Source: JANQOH01 sp965214495 (GTDB lineage: Bacteria; Pseudomonadota; Alphaproteobacteria; UBA7887). Taken from it: a stretch of 64,000 bases of DNA. This document shows, in pieces, positions 16,547-24,751 of this stretch. The DNA lies in the NCBI GenBank assembly GCA_965214495.1, contig OZ243958.1, forward strand, positions 558,001 through 622,000, given 5' to 3'. The translations under genes were made by a program, and so were the position numbers. Every line of letters starts with the position of its first letter. Within the stretch, counting starts at the first letter, position 1. The notes beneath the pieces are model-generated. The model ran no database searches, was not told the origin of the DNA, and saw only the letters and a list, made by a program, of their open reading frames with translations.

Positions 16547-18382
16547 ATGCTGTTTCGCTTTGGAGTCTTCGGCTTGCTGTCGGCGGCGGTTCTGGCCGCT
16601 GCATCCGTGGCTGCCGAGCGCACGGTCGGCGGTCCGGGACCGGCCGAATGGCAGGGCGATCTATCGCCGATCGGCCCCGGCGACTGGAGCTACGATCGCG
16701 CAGCCCATCTTCTGGAGCGCGCCGGGTTCGGCGGCACGCCGGAGGAGATCGCGCGGCTGGCGGCGATGACGCCGGAAGAGGCCGTGCGTCATCTGGTCGA
16801 CTACGAGTCGATCGACAATAGCCATCTGTCGGAATTCGACCATTCCGGCGTTCACGACCCGGGCCTGATCGACTTTCCGCCGAGCCGGCCGGCAACGACG
16901 CGGCTCGCAAAGGAGACCGGCGAGGCGCTGGGTGTTCGGGTCAAGCCCACCGGCAACCGACGCCTGCAACCGGTGGTCAACAAGTTCTTCTACTGGTTAC
17001 GGGCGAGCATGTTGGAAACCCGCCGCGTGGCCTACTGGTGGGCCGACCGGATGCTTAACGGTCATCGCCCGCTGGAAGAGAAGATGACCCTGTTCTGGCA
17101 CGGCCACTTCGCGACGATCGAGAGCAAGGTGCGCGACTACCGCAAGATGCTCCTGCAGAACGAGACTCTGCGCGCCCACGCCACCGGCAGTTTCCGCGAT
17201 CTGATGGTCGCGATCGCTCAGGACCCGGCGATGCTCTATTTCCTCGATGCCGGGGTCAATGTCAGAGGCGCGCCGAACGAGAACTTTGCCCGCGAGATCA
17301 TGGAACTGTTCACGATGGGCGTCGGCAACTATTCGGAAACCGACATTCGCGAGGCTGCACGCGCCTTCACCGGCTGGAACGCCGATGACCTGACCTTCGT
17401 CGTGCATGCCCGGCAGCACGACAACGACGACAAGACCGTGCTCGGCGAAACCGGCGACCTCGACGGCGTCGAGGTGATCGACATCATCATGCGCCAGCCG
17501 GTCACCGCGCGCTATCTGTCCGGCAAGCTATACCGGTATTTCGTGCGCGAGGACCTCGACGACGCGCTGGCCGGCGAGCTGGCCGCGGTGCTGCGCGATT
17601 CGGGCTACGAGCTCAAACCGCTGCTGCGCACGATGTTCCTGTCGCGGGATTTCTACAGCCCGGCTTCGATGGGCACGCATATCAAGAGCCCTGTGCAACT
17701 GGTGATCTCGACCTACCGCAAGCTCGGTCTGGCCGTCATGCCGGGCATCCCCGACTTCAACGAGGCGACGACGGCGCTCGGACAGACCCTGTTCTGGCCG
17801 CCGACCGTGGCCGGCTGGGCGCATGGGCGTGCGTGGATCACGCCGGGTCTGTTGCTCGAACGCGGCAACTTCGCGCGCGACATGCTGTTCACCGACATCG
17901 ACTTTCACGCTCACGACCGCTTCGCGCCCGACCCCCTGATCCGTGACGTGCACAAGCGGGTCAAGGACGGCGCCGACATCACCAGCGCGACGATGCCGAT
18001 TTACGATGGCGGCGGCGGTATGATGGCTGAATCGAACATGATGGCCGACCGGGACGAGGACTTCAACACGCGCTTCGGCAGCTATCGCGGCTGGCAGATG
18101 GCGATCCAGCGGGTCAAGCCGATTCCGCGCGTCGCCGCCCGAATCGATCTCGCGGAGATGGTGCGCGCGGAAGGCCTCGACACCGCGGCCGACGTGGTGG
18201 ACCACTTTTTGTTGCGCTTCATGAGCGTGCCCATCGGCGCCACCGAGCGCGCGATGCTGATCGACTTCCTCGAAACCGAACTTGGCACGGCAGACCTCGC
18301 CGCCGCCGACTCCTATATCGAGGATCCATTGCGGCTCCTGCTCCACCTCATCATGAGCCAACCGGAATATCAGCTGGGTTGA
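16547..18382 (+). CDS. Secreted DUF1800 family protein
   Basis: About 611 residues with a signal peptide (MLFRFGVFGLLSAAVLAAAS). The DUF1800 body has AAHLLERAGFGGTPEEI near the start, MTLFWHGHFAT, NENFAREIMELFTMGVGNY, EAARAFTGWN and the C-terminal LIMSQPEYQLG. This family is regularly encoded next to DUF1501 proteins, as here, and is presumed to work with them in the cell envelope; biochemistry is poorly known. The start at 16547 has GGAGGGGG upstream. The stop is 41 bases before the DUF1501 gene. Confidence 0.85.
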   Translation: MLFRFGVFGLLSAAVLAAASVAAERTVGGPGPAEWQGDLSPIGPGDWSYDRAAHLLERAGFGGTPEEIARLAAMTPEEAVRHLVDYESIDNSHLSEFDHSGVHDPGLIDFPPSRPATTRLAKETGEALGVRVKPTGNRRLQPVVNKFFYWLRASMLETRRVAYWWADRMLNGHRPLEEKMTLFWHGHFATIESKVRDYRKMLLQNETLRAHATGSFRDLMVAIAQDPAMLYFLDAGVNVRGAPNENFAREIMELFTMGVGNYSETDIREAARAFTGWNADDLTFVVHARQHDNDDKTVLGETGDLDGVEVIDIIMRQPVTARYLSGKLYRYFVREDLDDALAGELAAVLRDSGYELKPLLRTMFLSRDFYSPASMGTHIKSPVQLVISTYRKLGLAVMPGIPDFNEATTALGQTLFWPPTVAGWAHGRAWITPGLLLERGNFARDMLFTDIDFHAHDRFAPDPLIRDVHKRVKDGADITSATMPIYDGGGGMMAESNMMADRDEDFNTRFGSYRGWQMAIQRVKPIPRVAARIDLAEMVRAEGLDTAADVVDHFLLRFMSVPIGATERAMLIDFLETELGTADLAAADSYIEDPLRLLLHLIMSQPEYQLG

Positions 18383-18423
18383 GCGCGACCCGACCCTTGC
18401 GACATGCGAAAGAGGCAACAACG

Positions 18424-19659
18424 ATGAACAAGTCTTTCCTCGCCGCGCGCGGCCTCGACCGCCGCGACGTTCTCCGGGCCGGACTGGGTGCCGCGGCTTT
18501 CGGCGCCGTCGGGGCGGGTTCGGTGTTCTCACGCGCCGGCCGCGCCGCGGCCGCGACGGGCAGCGAGAAGATCCTCGTCGTCTTCGAAATGTCCGGCGGC
18601 AATGACGGGTTGAACACGGTGGTGCCCTATGGCGACGACGCCTATTACCGCCAGCGCCCGACCATCGGCGTGAAACCCGACAACCTGATCCGCATCGACG
18701 ACCATTTCGGTTTCAACCCGGGCCTGATTGCCTTCGAAAAACTCTACAAGGACGGCGATCTGGCGATCGTTCACGGCGCGGGATACGAGAACCCGTCGTT
18801 CTCGCACTTCACCTCGATGGCATACTGGCACACGGCGGCGCCGAACAGCGGTGCCGAATATGGCTGGGTGGGCCGCCTCGCCGACGCCATGAAGCCGGGG
18901 GGCACGCCCAACTTCGTCGTCAACGTCGATGCCACCCAATCGCTCGCGGTGCGCTCGCGCGACCATGTGCCCGTGGTGTTCGACGATCCCGCCCGGTTTC
19001 GGCGCGAAGGTTTCTTTCAGGAACAGCCGCTGTTCCGCCACGTGCCCGACGCCGCCGGGGCGTCGGAGAATCCGTCGCGGCGCTATCTGCTCGACATCGC
19101 GCGCAGCGCGCTCGACGCGTCGGCGCTCGTTCGCGAAGCCTGGGCCGCCTACAGCACGCCGATCGACTACGGCCTCGTGCCGCTCGATCTGCCGAAGATC
19201 GCCGCGCTGATCGCCGCCGACTTGCCGTCGCGGCTCTACTACACGTCGTTCCGCAACAACTCGTTCGACACCCACGTGCATCAGGGCAACCTGCATCGCA
19301 GGTTGTTGACTTACACCGCCGACGCCATCGCCGGCTTCCTCGCCGACATGGAACGGATCGGCCGGGCCGACGACGTGGTGATGATGGTGTTCTCCGAGTT
19401 CGGGCGGAGAGTGCCCGAGAATACCAGCCTCGGCACCGATCACGGCGCGGCGGGCCTGATGTTCATGGCCGGCAAGCCGGTTCGCGGCGGGCATTACGGG
19501 GAGGCGCCGAGCCTTACCGAACTCGACGAGGGCGACAATCTGCTTCACACCACCGATTTCCGCCGGGTTTACGCGACGGCGATCGAGGGTTGGTTGGGTT
19601 TCGACGGCGCCGGCGACGTCTTGGGCGGCGACTTTCCCGCGCTGCCGATCTTCGGCTGA
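18424..19659 (+). CDS. Tat-exported DUF1501 family protein
   Basis: 411 residues. The N-terminus DRRDVLRAGLGAAAFGAVGA is a twin-arginine signal. The body has FEMSGGNDGLNTVVPY and VFSEFGRRVPENTSLGTDHG, blocks that relate DUF1501 to the alkaline phosphatase/sulfatase fold. It is paired with the DUF1800 gene upstream. The start at 18424 precedes the Tat motif directly. Substrate unknown. Confidence 0.85.
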   Translation: MNKSFLAARGLDRRDVLRAGLGAAAFGAVGAGSVFSRAGRAAAATGSEKILVVFEMSGGNDGLNTVVPYGDDAYYRQRPTIGVKPDNLIRIDDHFGFNPGLIAFEKLYKDGDLAIVHGAGYENPSFSHFTSMAYWHTAAPNSGAEYGWVGRLADAMKPGGTPNFVVNVDATQSLAVRSRDHVPVVFDDPARFRREGFFQEQPLFRHVPDAAGASENPSRRYLLDIARSALDASALVREAWAAYSTPIDYGLVPLDLPKIAALIAADLPSRLYYTSFRNNSFDTHVHQGNLHRRLLTYTADAIAGFLADMERIGRADDVVMMVFSEFGRRVPENTSLGTDHGAAGLMFMAGKPVRGGHYGEAPSLTELDEGDNLLHTTDFRRVYATAIEGWLGFDGAGDVLGGDFPALPIFG

Positions 19660-19796
19660 CTGCGGCCGCCTTGCCCTCGGGGGGCGCGGTCGCCTCCGGG
19701 GGCCGGGTTCACGAAGCTCGACCCGCCGGTCGGAGCCGGGACCGCTTCTCTGAGGCAATGCTGCGAACGCCGTGAGTTCGGACAGTCGACGGTCCG

Positions 19797-21179
19797 TTAC
19801 GGCGTATCGATGCCGAGCAGCAATTCCGGCAGCCAGAGCGCCAGCATCGGGAAGCTGATGACCGCCAGCAGGCCCGTCAGCTGAAGCCCGACGAACGGGA
19901 TGATGCCGCGGTAGATCTGCTGAATGCGCACATGTTCGGGCGCCACGCCCTTCATGTAGAAGAGCGCGAAGCCGAACGGCGGAGTCAGGAACGACGTTTG
20001 CAAATTCACCGCCAGGAGGATGGCGACCCACGGGATGATGTTGTCGGCGCCCGGAATGTGCGTGCCGAAATCCATCGTCTTCATGATCGGCAGGAACAGC
20101 GGCAGCACGATCAGCGTAATCTCGATCCAGTCGAAGAAGAAACCGAGCAGAAACACGATCGCCATCATCAGGACCAGCAGGCCCCACGAACCGAATCCCA
20201 GCCCCTGGACGTAGTGTTCGACAAGGTCGTCGCCGCCGAGCGAGCGATAGACGTAGGAAAACGCGGTCGCGCCAATCAAGATGCCGAAGATCATGCCGAT
20301 CGTCAGCGCCGAGCGCGTCGACACGTCCTTGAGCACGCCGTAGGTCAGCTTGCGGTTCATGATCGCGAGCAGGATGGCGCCGAGCGCGCCGACGCCCGCG
20401 GCCTCGGTCGGCGTCGCCAGCCCGGCGAAGATCGACCCGAGCACCAGCACGATGAGCAGGATCGGCGGGATGAAGCTTTTGAAGATCATGGCCGTGAGCG
20501 CGCCGCGAGTCCCCGGCCCCAGCTCGGCCGGGAGCGGCGGCGCCAGTGCCGGCTGGATCTTCGAGCGCACGAAGATGTAAACCAGATACAGCCCCGACAG
20601 CACCACCCCCGGCAGCACCGCAGCCAGGAACAGACTGCCGACCGAAATCGCCAGCAGGTCGGCCATGATCACCAGCATGATGCTCGGCGGGATCAGGATG
20701 CCGAGCGTGCCCGATGCGGCGATGGTGCCGGTGGCAAGTGGGATGTCGTAGCCGCGGTCGAGCATGACCGGTAGCGCGAGCAGGGTCATCATGACCACGG
20801 ACGCGCCGATGATTCCGGTCGTTGCCGCCATGATCGTGCCCATGATCGTCACCGACATGGCAAGCCCGCCCGGCGTTCGTCGCAACAGCACTTGCAGGCA
20901 GTGCAGCAGGTCGTTCGCTACTCCCGACCGTTCGAGCATCGTGCCCATGAAGATGAACATCGGGACGGCGACCAGAATCGGGTTCTCCGCCGCTGTGCCC
21001 CAAATGCGCAGGTTGATGTTGTAGAACTCGGTGAACTTGAACACGTCGTAATACATGCCGATGCCGCCGAAAATGACCGAGAGGCCGCCCAGCACCCAGG
21101 CGACCGGGTAGCCGCTGAACAGCAGCATCGCCAGCGAGAAGAACATGAAGACGGGAAGCAGTTCGACGTAATCCATCAC
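19797..21179 (-). CDS. dctM: TRAP transporter large permease subunit (DctM type)
   Basis: 460 residues and about 12 hydrophobic segments, the ion-coupled permease of a tripartite ATP-independent periplasmic transporter. Family blocks visible: GTIAASGTLGILIPPSIMLV, AGLATPTEAAGVGALGAI and the C-terminal LTPPFGFALFYMKGVAP. It overlaps the small subunit gene by 4 bases. No DctP-type binding protein is adjacent, so the substrate is unknown and the receptor must be elsewhere. Confidence 0.9.
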   Translation of the reverse strand: MMDYVELLPVFMFFSLAMLLFSGYPVAWVLGGLSVIFGGIGMYYDVFKFTEFYNINLRIWGTAAENPILVAVPMFIFMGTMLERSGVANDLLHCLQVLLRRTPGGLAMSVTIMGTIMAATTGIIGASVVMMTLLALPVMLDRGYDIPLATGTIAASGTLGILIPPSIMLVIMADLLAISVGSLFLAAVLPGVVLSGLYLVYIFVRSKIQPALAPPLPAELGPGTRGALTAMIFKSFIPPILLIVLVLGSIFAGLATPTEAAGVGALGAILLAIMNRKLTYGVLKDVSTRSALTIGMIFGILIGATAFSYVYRSLGGDDLVEHYVQGLGFGSWGLLVLMMAIVFLLGFFFDWIEITLIVLPLFLPIMKTMDFGTHIPGADNIIPWVAILLAVNLQTSFLTPPFGFALFYMKGVAPEHVRIQQIYRGIIPFVGLQLTGLLAVISFPMLALWLPELLLGIDTP

Positions 21180-21934
21180 GATTTCTCCGAATCCCCGCGT
21201 TCACGGTCGGGCGCGGCGGTGCTCGCTTGCAGCAGTTCCAGGCTGGCGTCATCGGCCTCGGCTGCGATCAGTTCGGCCTCCTTCGCCGCCGCCGCGCGCA
21301 GTTCCGCCGCGGCGTCGCGAAGCTCGGGCGCCTCGCCGCGTATGCGCTCCCGTATCCGCGCATCGCCGAAGATGAACAGGGCGTTGCGCAGCAGCACCGC
21401 GACGAGACCGATCAACAGCAGCACCATGCCGATCGGCACGAACGACTTGATGATCCAGCGGTGGCTGAGGCCGGTCAGCGCCGCCGAAACCTCGTTGATT
21501 GCAAACGATCTATGAGCGAAATCGAGGCCGTTGTAAAACACGAGGACAGAGTACGGGAGCAGGAAGACGAGACAGAAAACGAACTCGATCCTCGCCTTGG
21601 TCTCGACACTGAACCGGTCACGCAGCATCTCGATGCGCACATGCGAGTTGCGCGCGTAGGCGAAACCGAGGCACAGCAGAAACAGTGCCGCGTGCAGATG
21701 CCATTCGAGATCCTGAAACTTCGTCGAGGTGAGATAGCTCTCGATGAACGCCGCCGCCGCCTCGTTGCCGCTCGCGCGAAACGACTCCGCCGCCATCGTC
21801 AGCAGCTTGAACTTGCGGGTGATGACATCGACGATGATCACCGCCACCAACGGCATCAGCAGCCAGGACGACCACCGACCGATCGTCGAGACGAATTTGT
21901 CGCAGGCGTGACTTATCGCGAGGAGCCGATCCAT
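21176..21934 (-). CDS. dctQ: TRAP transporter small permease subunit (DctQ type)
   Basis: 252 residues with four main membrane segments (for example WSSWLLMPLVAVIIVDVITR and FVFCLVFLLPYSVLVFY). The ARNSHVRIEMLRDRFS loop is typical of DctQ. The Ala/Glu-rich C-terminal tail of about 60 residues (ELRDAAAELRAAAAKEAELI) is longer than usual and likely helical. The start at 21934 is used; a TTG 24 codons earlier is open but weaker. The stop overlaps dctM by ATGA, indicating coupling. Confidence 0.85.
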   Translation of the reverse strand: MDRLLAISHACDKFVSTIGRWSSWLLMPLVAVIIVDVITRKFKLLTMAAESFRASGNEAAAAFIESYLTSTKFQDLEWHLHAALFLLCLGFAYARNSHVRIEMLRDRFSVETKARIEFVFCLVFLLPYSVLVFYNGLDFAHRSFAINEVSAALTGLSHRWIIKSFVPIGMVLLLIGLVAVLLRNALFIFGDARIRERIRGEAPELRDAAAELRAAAAKEAELIAAEADDASLELLQASTAAPDRERGDSEKS

Positions 21935-22061
21935 CTGTCTCCCCCTGTATTCCGCATCGGCTTGGGAAGGGCGGCGCATCGAAACATGGCGGTCGCCCGT
22001 TGACAACCGAAAACGACGAACCCGCCGAATCCCGTTCAGGCCGTGCCGGCGGCCGTGCCTG

Positions 22062-22562
22062 TCAGTCGTCGAAGCGTTCGATCAGCGCCACATCGGTCAT
22101 ACGATAATAGTAGCCGTCCCACGCCTCGTCGATCACCTCCAGACGACCCTCGACGACGATCGGTTCAAGGCTCAGGGCGAGCGGTTCTTCGCATTCGAGC
22201 GCGACGAAGCTCTCCGGTCCCGCCGTCATGCAGAACGGGCAGTGCGGCGCATACTGGCTCAGCAACACGCGTGCGCCCGACGTGTCAAGCGGCAACATGA
22301 AGCCGACCATGCGCACGGTCTCGCCATCGAGCGCGATCACCGCGTCGGCATATTCCGGCACCATGTCGGGGCCGTCGAACATCAATTCCACCCCCTGCAA
22401 CGTCTCCCACGGCAGCACGCCCTCCACCTCGGGAAGCGGAATCGGCGAGTAGCCGCCGTCGGCCCAGGGGTTGTCGTAGTTCGCTGGCGCGGCGTCCTGC
22501 GCCTGCGCTGCCGATATCCAGCCGAGCAGCAAGCCGGCGGCGGCGATCCATGGTTTGGACAT
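22062..22562 (-). CDS. Exported DUF3299 family protein
   Basis: 166 residues with a signal peptide ending AAQAQ. The domain includes VRMVGFMLPLD and LSQYAPHCPFCMTAGPESFV, the Cys-x2-Cys block typical of DUF3299. Function is unknown; the family is periplasmic. The start at 22562 begins the signal peptide, and GAGGAG lies just upstream (the frame is open further back but without sense). The next gene upstream on the same strand is another small secreted protein. Confidence 0.75.
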   Translation of the reverse strand: MSKPWIAAAGLLLGWISAAQAQDAAPANYDNPWADGGYSPIPLPEVEGVLPWETLQGVELMFDGPDMVPEYADAVIALDGETVRMVGFMLPLDTSGARVLLSQYAPHCPFCMTAGPESFVALECEEPLALSLEPIVVEGRLEVIDEAWDGYYYRMTDVALIERFDD

Positions 22563-22591
22563 GGTTCGATGCTCCTCCTTTGCGTCCCGCG

Positions 22592-22891
22592 TCACAGTTG
22601 AAACTGGCTCTGGCCGGTGTCCGCTCCATCGACGATGCATGCGCGTTCGGCAATCCGGATCTCCGAGCTGCCCGCCGCTTCGCATGTGAGGCGCCAATGC
22701 CGGCTTTCGATCACGATGGCGGCAGGTTCGCGCGTCGGGTTGAACGTTGTGGTCGCACCGGGTCGCAGGCGGTAGAGCCATTTTTCGATCCAAACGTTGA
22801 CCGTTTCCTCGCCGTCGTTGGTGACCGTCAACGCCGTTGCCGGCGCAGCAAGGATCAGGAGGCAGAACAGCGCGAACGTCGCGATGCGCAT
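22592..22891 (-). CDS. Small secreted protein of unknown function
   Basis: 99 residues with a clear signal peptide (MRIATFALFCLLILAAPATA). The mature part is about 80 residues, beta-rich in appearance, with two Cys (LTCEAAG and ERACIVDG) that could form a disulfide. It lies 29 bases upstream of the DUF3299 gene on the same strand and may share its transcript. No family recognised. Confidence 0.6.
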   Translation of the reverse strand: MRIATFALFCLLILAAPATALTVTNDGEETVNVWIEKWLYRLRPGATTTFNPTREPAAIVIESRHWRLTCEAAGSSEIRIAERACIVDGADTGQSQFQL

Positions 22892-22979
22892 GGGCGGGAC
22901 TCCCCGTAACGAAAGCCTTACATTATCGGCACGGCGCACAGGTCGCCATGATACGGTGATTCAGGACAGGGAGGTAGAG

Positions 22980-23342
22980 ATGGGTATCGCGTGGAACGAA
23001 CTCGTCAGCCCCGATACGGCCAGGAGCCGCGACTTCTATACCGGGCTTCTGGGCTGGACGACGCGAGAGATGCCGATGCCGGGCGGCGGCGGCACATACA
23101 CGCTGTTTCTGGAGAATGGCAGCGAGATTGCCGGCATGATGGCGCCGCCGAATCCGGAGACGCAGGCGCCGGTGTGGTTCACCTATGTCGCCGTCGACGA
23201 CGTCGATGCGGCCGCAGAGAAGGCGAGTGCGCTCGGCGGTGCGGTTGTGCGTCCGCCGTTCGACATTCCCGGATACGGCCGCGTCGCCATCATCGCCGAT
23301 CCCACCGGCGCCGCGGTCGGCCTGTTCAAGGCTGCCGGCTGA
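22980..23342 (+). CDS. VOC (glyoxalase-like) family protein
   Basis: 120 residues, a single vicinal-oxygen-chelate module with paired beta-alpha-beta-beta-beta halves: IAWNELVSPDTARSRDFYTG at the start and IPGYGRVAIIADPTGAAVGLF at the end. The usual first metal-ligand His in the N-terminal strand is Asn (WNEL), so metal use is uncertain. Start chosen at 22980 after GGGAGGTAGAG. A 10-bp hairpin follows the stop. Substrate unknown. Confidence 0.8.
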   Translation: MGIAWNELVSPDTARSRDFYTGLLGWTTREMPMPGGGGTYTLFLENGSEIAGMMAPPNPETQAPVWFTYVAVDDVDAAAEKASALGGAVVRPPFDIPGYGRVAIIADPTGAAVGLFKAAG

Positions 23343-23356
23343 TCCTCAAGAATACG

Positions 23357-23386
23357 CCACCCCCGTGACGGCGGCTACGGGGGTGG
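23357..23386 (+). terminator. Strong hairpin after the VOC gene
   Basis: CCACCCCCGT (23357-23366) and ACGGGGGTGG (23377-23386) form a perfect 10-bp stem with a 10-base loop, 14 bases after the VOC stop. No T-run follows, so termination is plausible but not textbook. Confidence 0.5.
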
Positions 23387-23612
23387 TCCGGCTGGCGGCA
23401 GGGCGGACGCGGCGTCGTACAGACCCGGTTGGTTCTCGACCCGTCACCGGACCGGCCGGCGGATCGCGGGCCGGCGCGGTATCGTGAGGCGAGGGGTGTT
23501 CAGGTAAGCTGATCCACCGACCGCAGGGCCCGGGCGAAGGCTGGAAAGCGCAGCCGCGATCCGCTAAGACAACCGCCTCGCCCGCCCTCGCGCCGCCATA
23601 CCGGATCGCCGC

Positions 23613-23873
23613 ATGTTCGGTTTCAGCCTGCAAAAGCTGCTGTTCACGATCCTGATTATCGCGATCGTCTGGTACGGCTTCAAGATGCTGGCGCGGTTGC
23701 AGGAAAGGCGCGATAGCGAAAAGACATTGCGCCGGGCGCCGTCGAATCGCGGGCGCGACAAGGACAAGCCGGCCGACGCCGAGGACATGGTTGCGTGTGC
23801 GACCTGCGGCGCCTTCGTGCCGGCGCGGCGGGCGCGCTCGTGCGGCCGCGACGATTGCCCCTACCCGGGATGA
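23613..23873 (+). CDS. Small membrane-anchored protein with C-terminal Cys cluster
   Basis: 86 residues. One membrane segment at about 8-25 (KLLFTILIIAIVWYGFKML), a charged linker rich in Arg, Lys and Asp, then CATCGAFVPARRARSCGRDDC, a four-Cys arrangement that could bind zinc. The stop overlaps the glyQ start by 4 bases, so translation is coupled to glycyl-tRNA synthetase. Function unknown. Confidence 0.75.
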   Translation: MFGFSLQKLLFTILIIAIVWYGFKMLARLQERRDSEKTLRRAPSNRGRDKDKPADAEDMVACATCGAFVPARRARSCGRDDCPYPG

Positions 23874-24751
23874 GCGCCGCGCCGACCGCCGCCACCCGCG
23901 ATTTCCAGAGTCTGATCCTCGCTCTGCAACGCTACTGGGCGGCGCGCGGTTGCGTCATCTTGCAGCCCTACGACATGATGGTCGGCGCCGGCACCTTCCA
24001 TCCCGCGACGTTGCTCCGCAGCCTGGGGCCGAAGCCGTGGAACGCGGCCTATGTCCAGCCGTCGCGCCGCCCGGCCGACGGCCGCTATGGCGAGAACCCC
24101 AACCGCTTGCAGCACTATTATCAGTTTCAGGTCATCCTGAAGCCGTCGCCGGGCGATATCCAGGACCGGTATCTCGCAAGCCTGGTCGAACTCGGGGTCG
24201 ACCCGGCTTTGCACGATATCCGTTTCGTCGAGGACGACTGGGAAAGCCCGACACTGGGCGCGTGGGGGCTCGGCTGGGAGGTCTGGTGCGACGGTATGGA
24301 GGTCTCGCAGTTCACCTATTTCCAGCAGGTCGGCGGGATCGACTGCGCGCCGGTGTCGGGAGAACTGACCTATGGCCTCGAACGCCTGGCCATGTATGTC
24401 CAGGGTATCGAGAACGTCTTCGATCTCGACTGGAACGGCGCCGGTGTTCGCTATGGAGACGTGTTTCTTGAGAACGAGCGGCAATATTCCGCGCAGAATT
24501 TCGAGATTGCCGACACGGGAATCCTGTTCCGGCACTTCGAAGACGCGGAAGCCGAGTGCGCCCGGCTGTTGGCCGCGCAATTGCCGTTGCCGGCCTACGA
24601 CCAGTGCATCGCCGCGAGCCACCTGTTCAACATGCTCGACGCGCGTGGTGTGATCGGCGTGACCGAACGCGCCGCTTACATCGCCCGCGTGCGCGCGCTC
24701 GCCAGAAGCTGCTGCGAAAGCTGGCTCGAGTCGGAGTCGCGCAGTGGCTGA
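23870..24751 (+). CDS. glyQ: Glycine--tRNA ligase alpha subunit
   Basis: 293 residues, the catalytic subunit of the bacterial alpha2beta2 glycyl-tRNA synthetase. Family blocks: FQSLILALQRYWAARGC, GAGTFHPAT, NRLQHYYQFQVILKPSP and GLGWEVWCDGMEVSQFTYFQ. The ATG at 23870 overlaps the upstream stop (ATGA). The 3' end overlaps glyS by 8 bases, consistent with matched subunit synthesis. Confidence 0.97.
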   Translation: MSAAPTAATRDFQSLILALQRYWAARGCVILQPYDMMVGAGTFHPATLLRSLGPKPWNAAYVQPSRRPADGRYGENPNRLQHYYQFQVILKPSPGDIQDRYLASLVELGVDPALHDIRFVEDDWESPTLGAWGLGWEVWCDGMEVSQFTYFQQVGGIDCAPVSGELTYGLERLAMYVQGIENVFDLDWNGAGVRYGDVFLENERQYSAQNFEIADTGILFRHFEDAEAECARLLAAQLPLPAYDQCIAASHLFNMLDARGVIGVTERAAYIARVRALARSCCESWLESESRSG

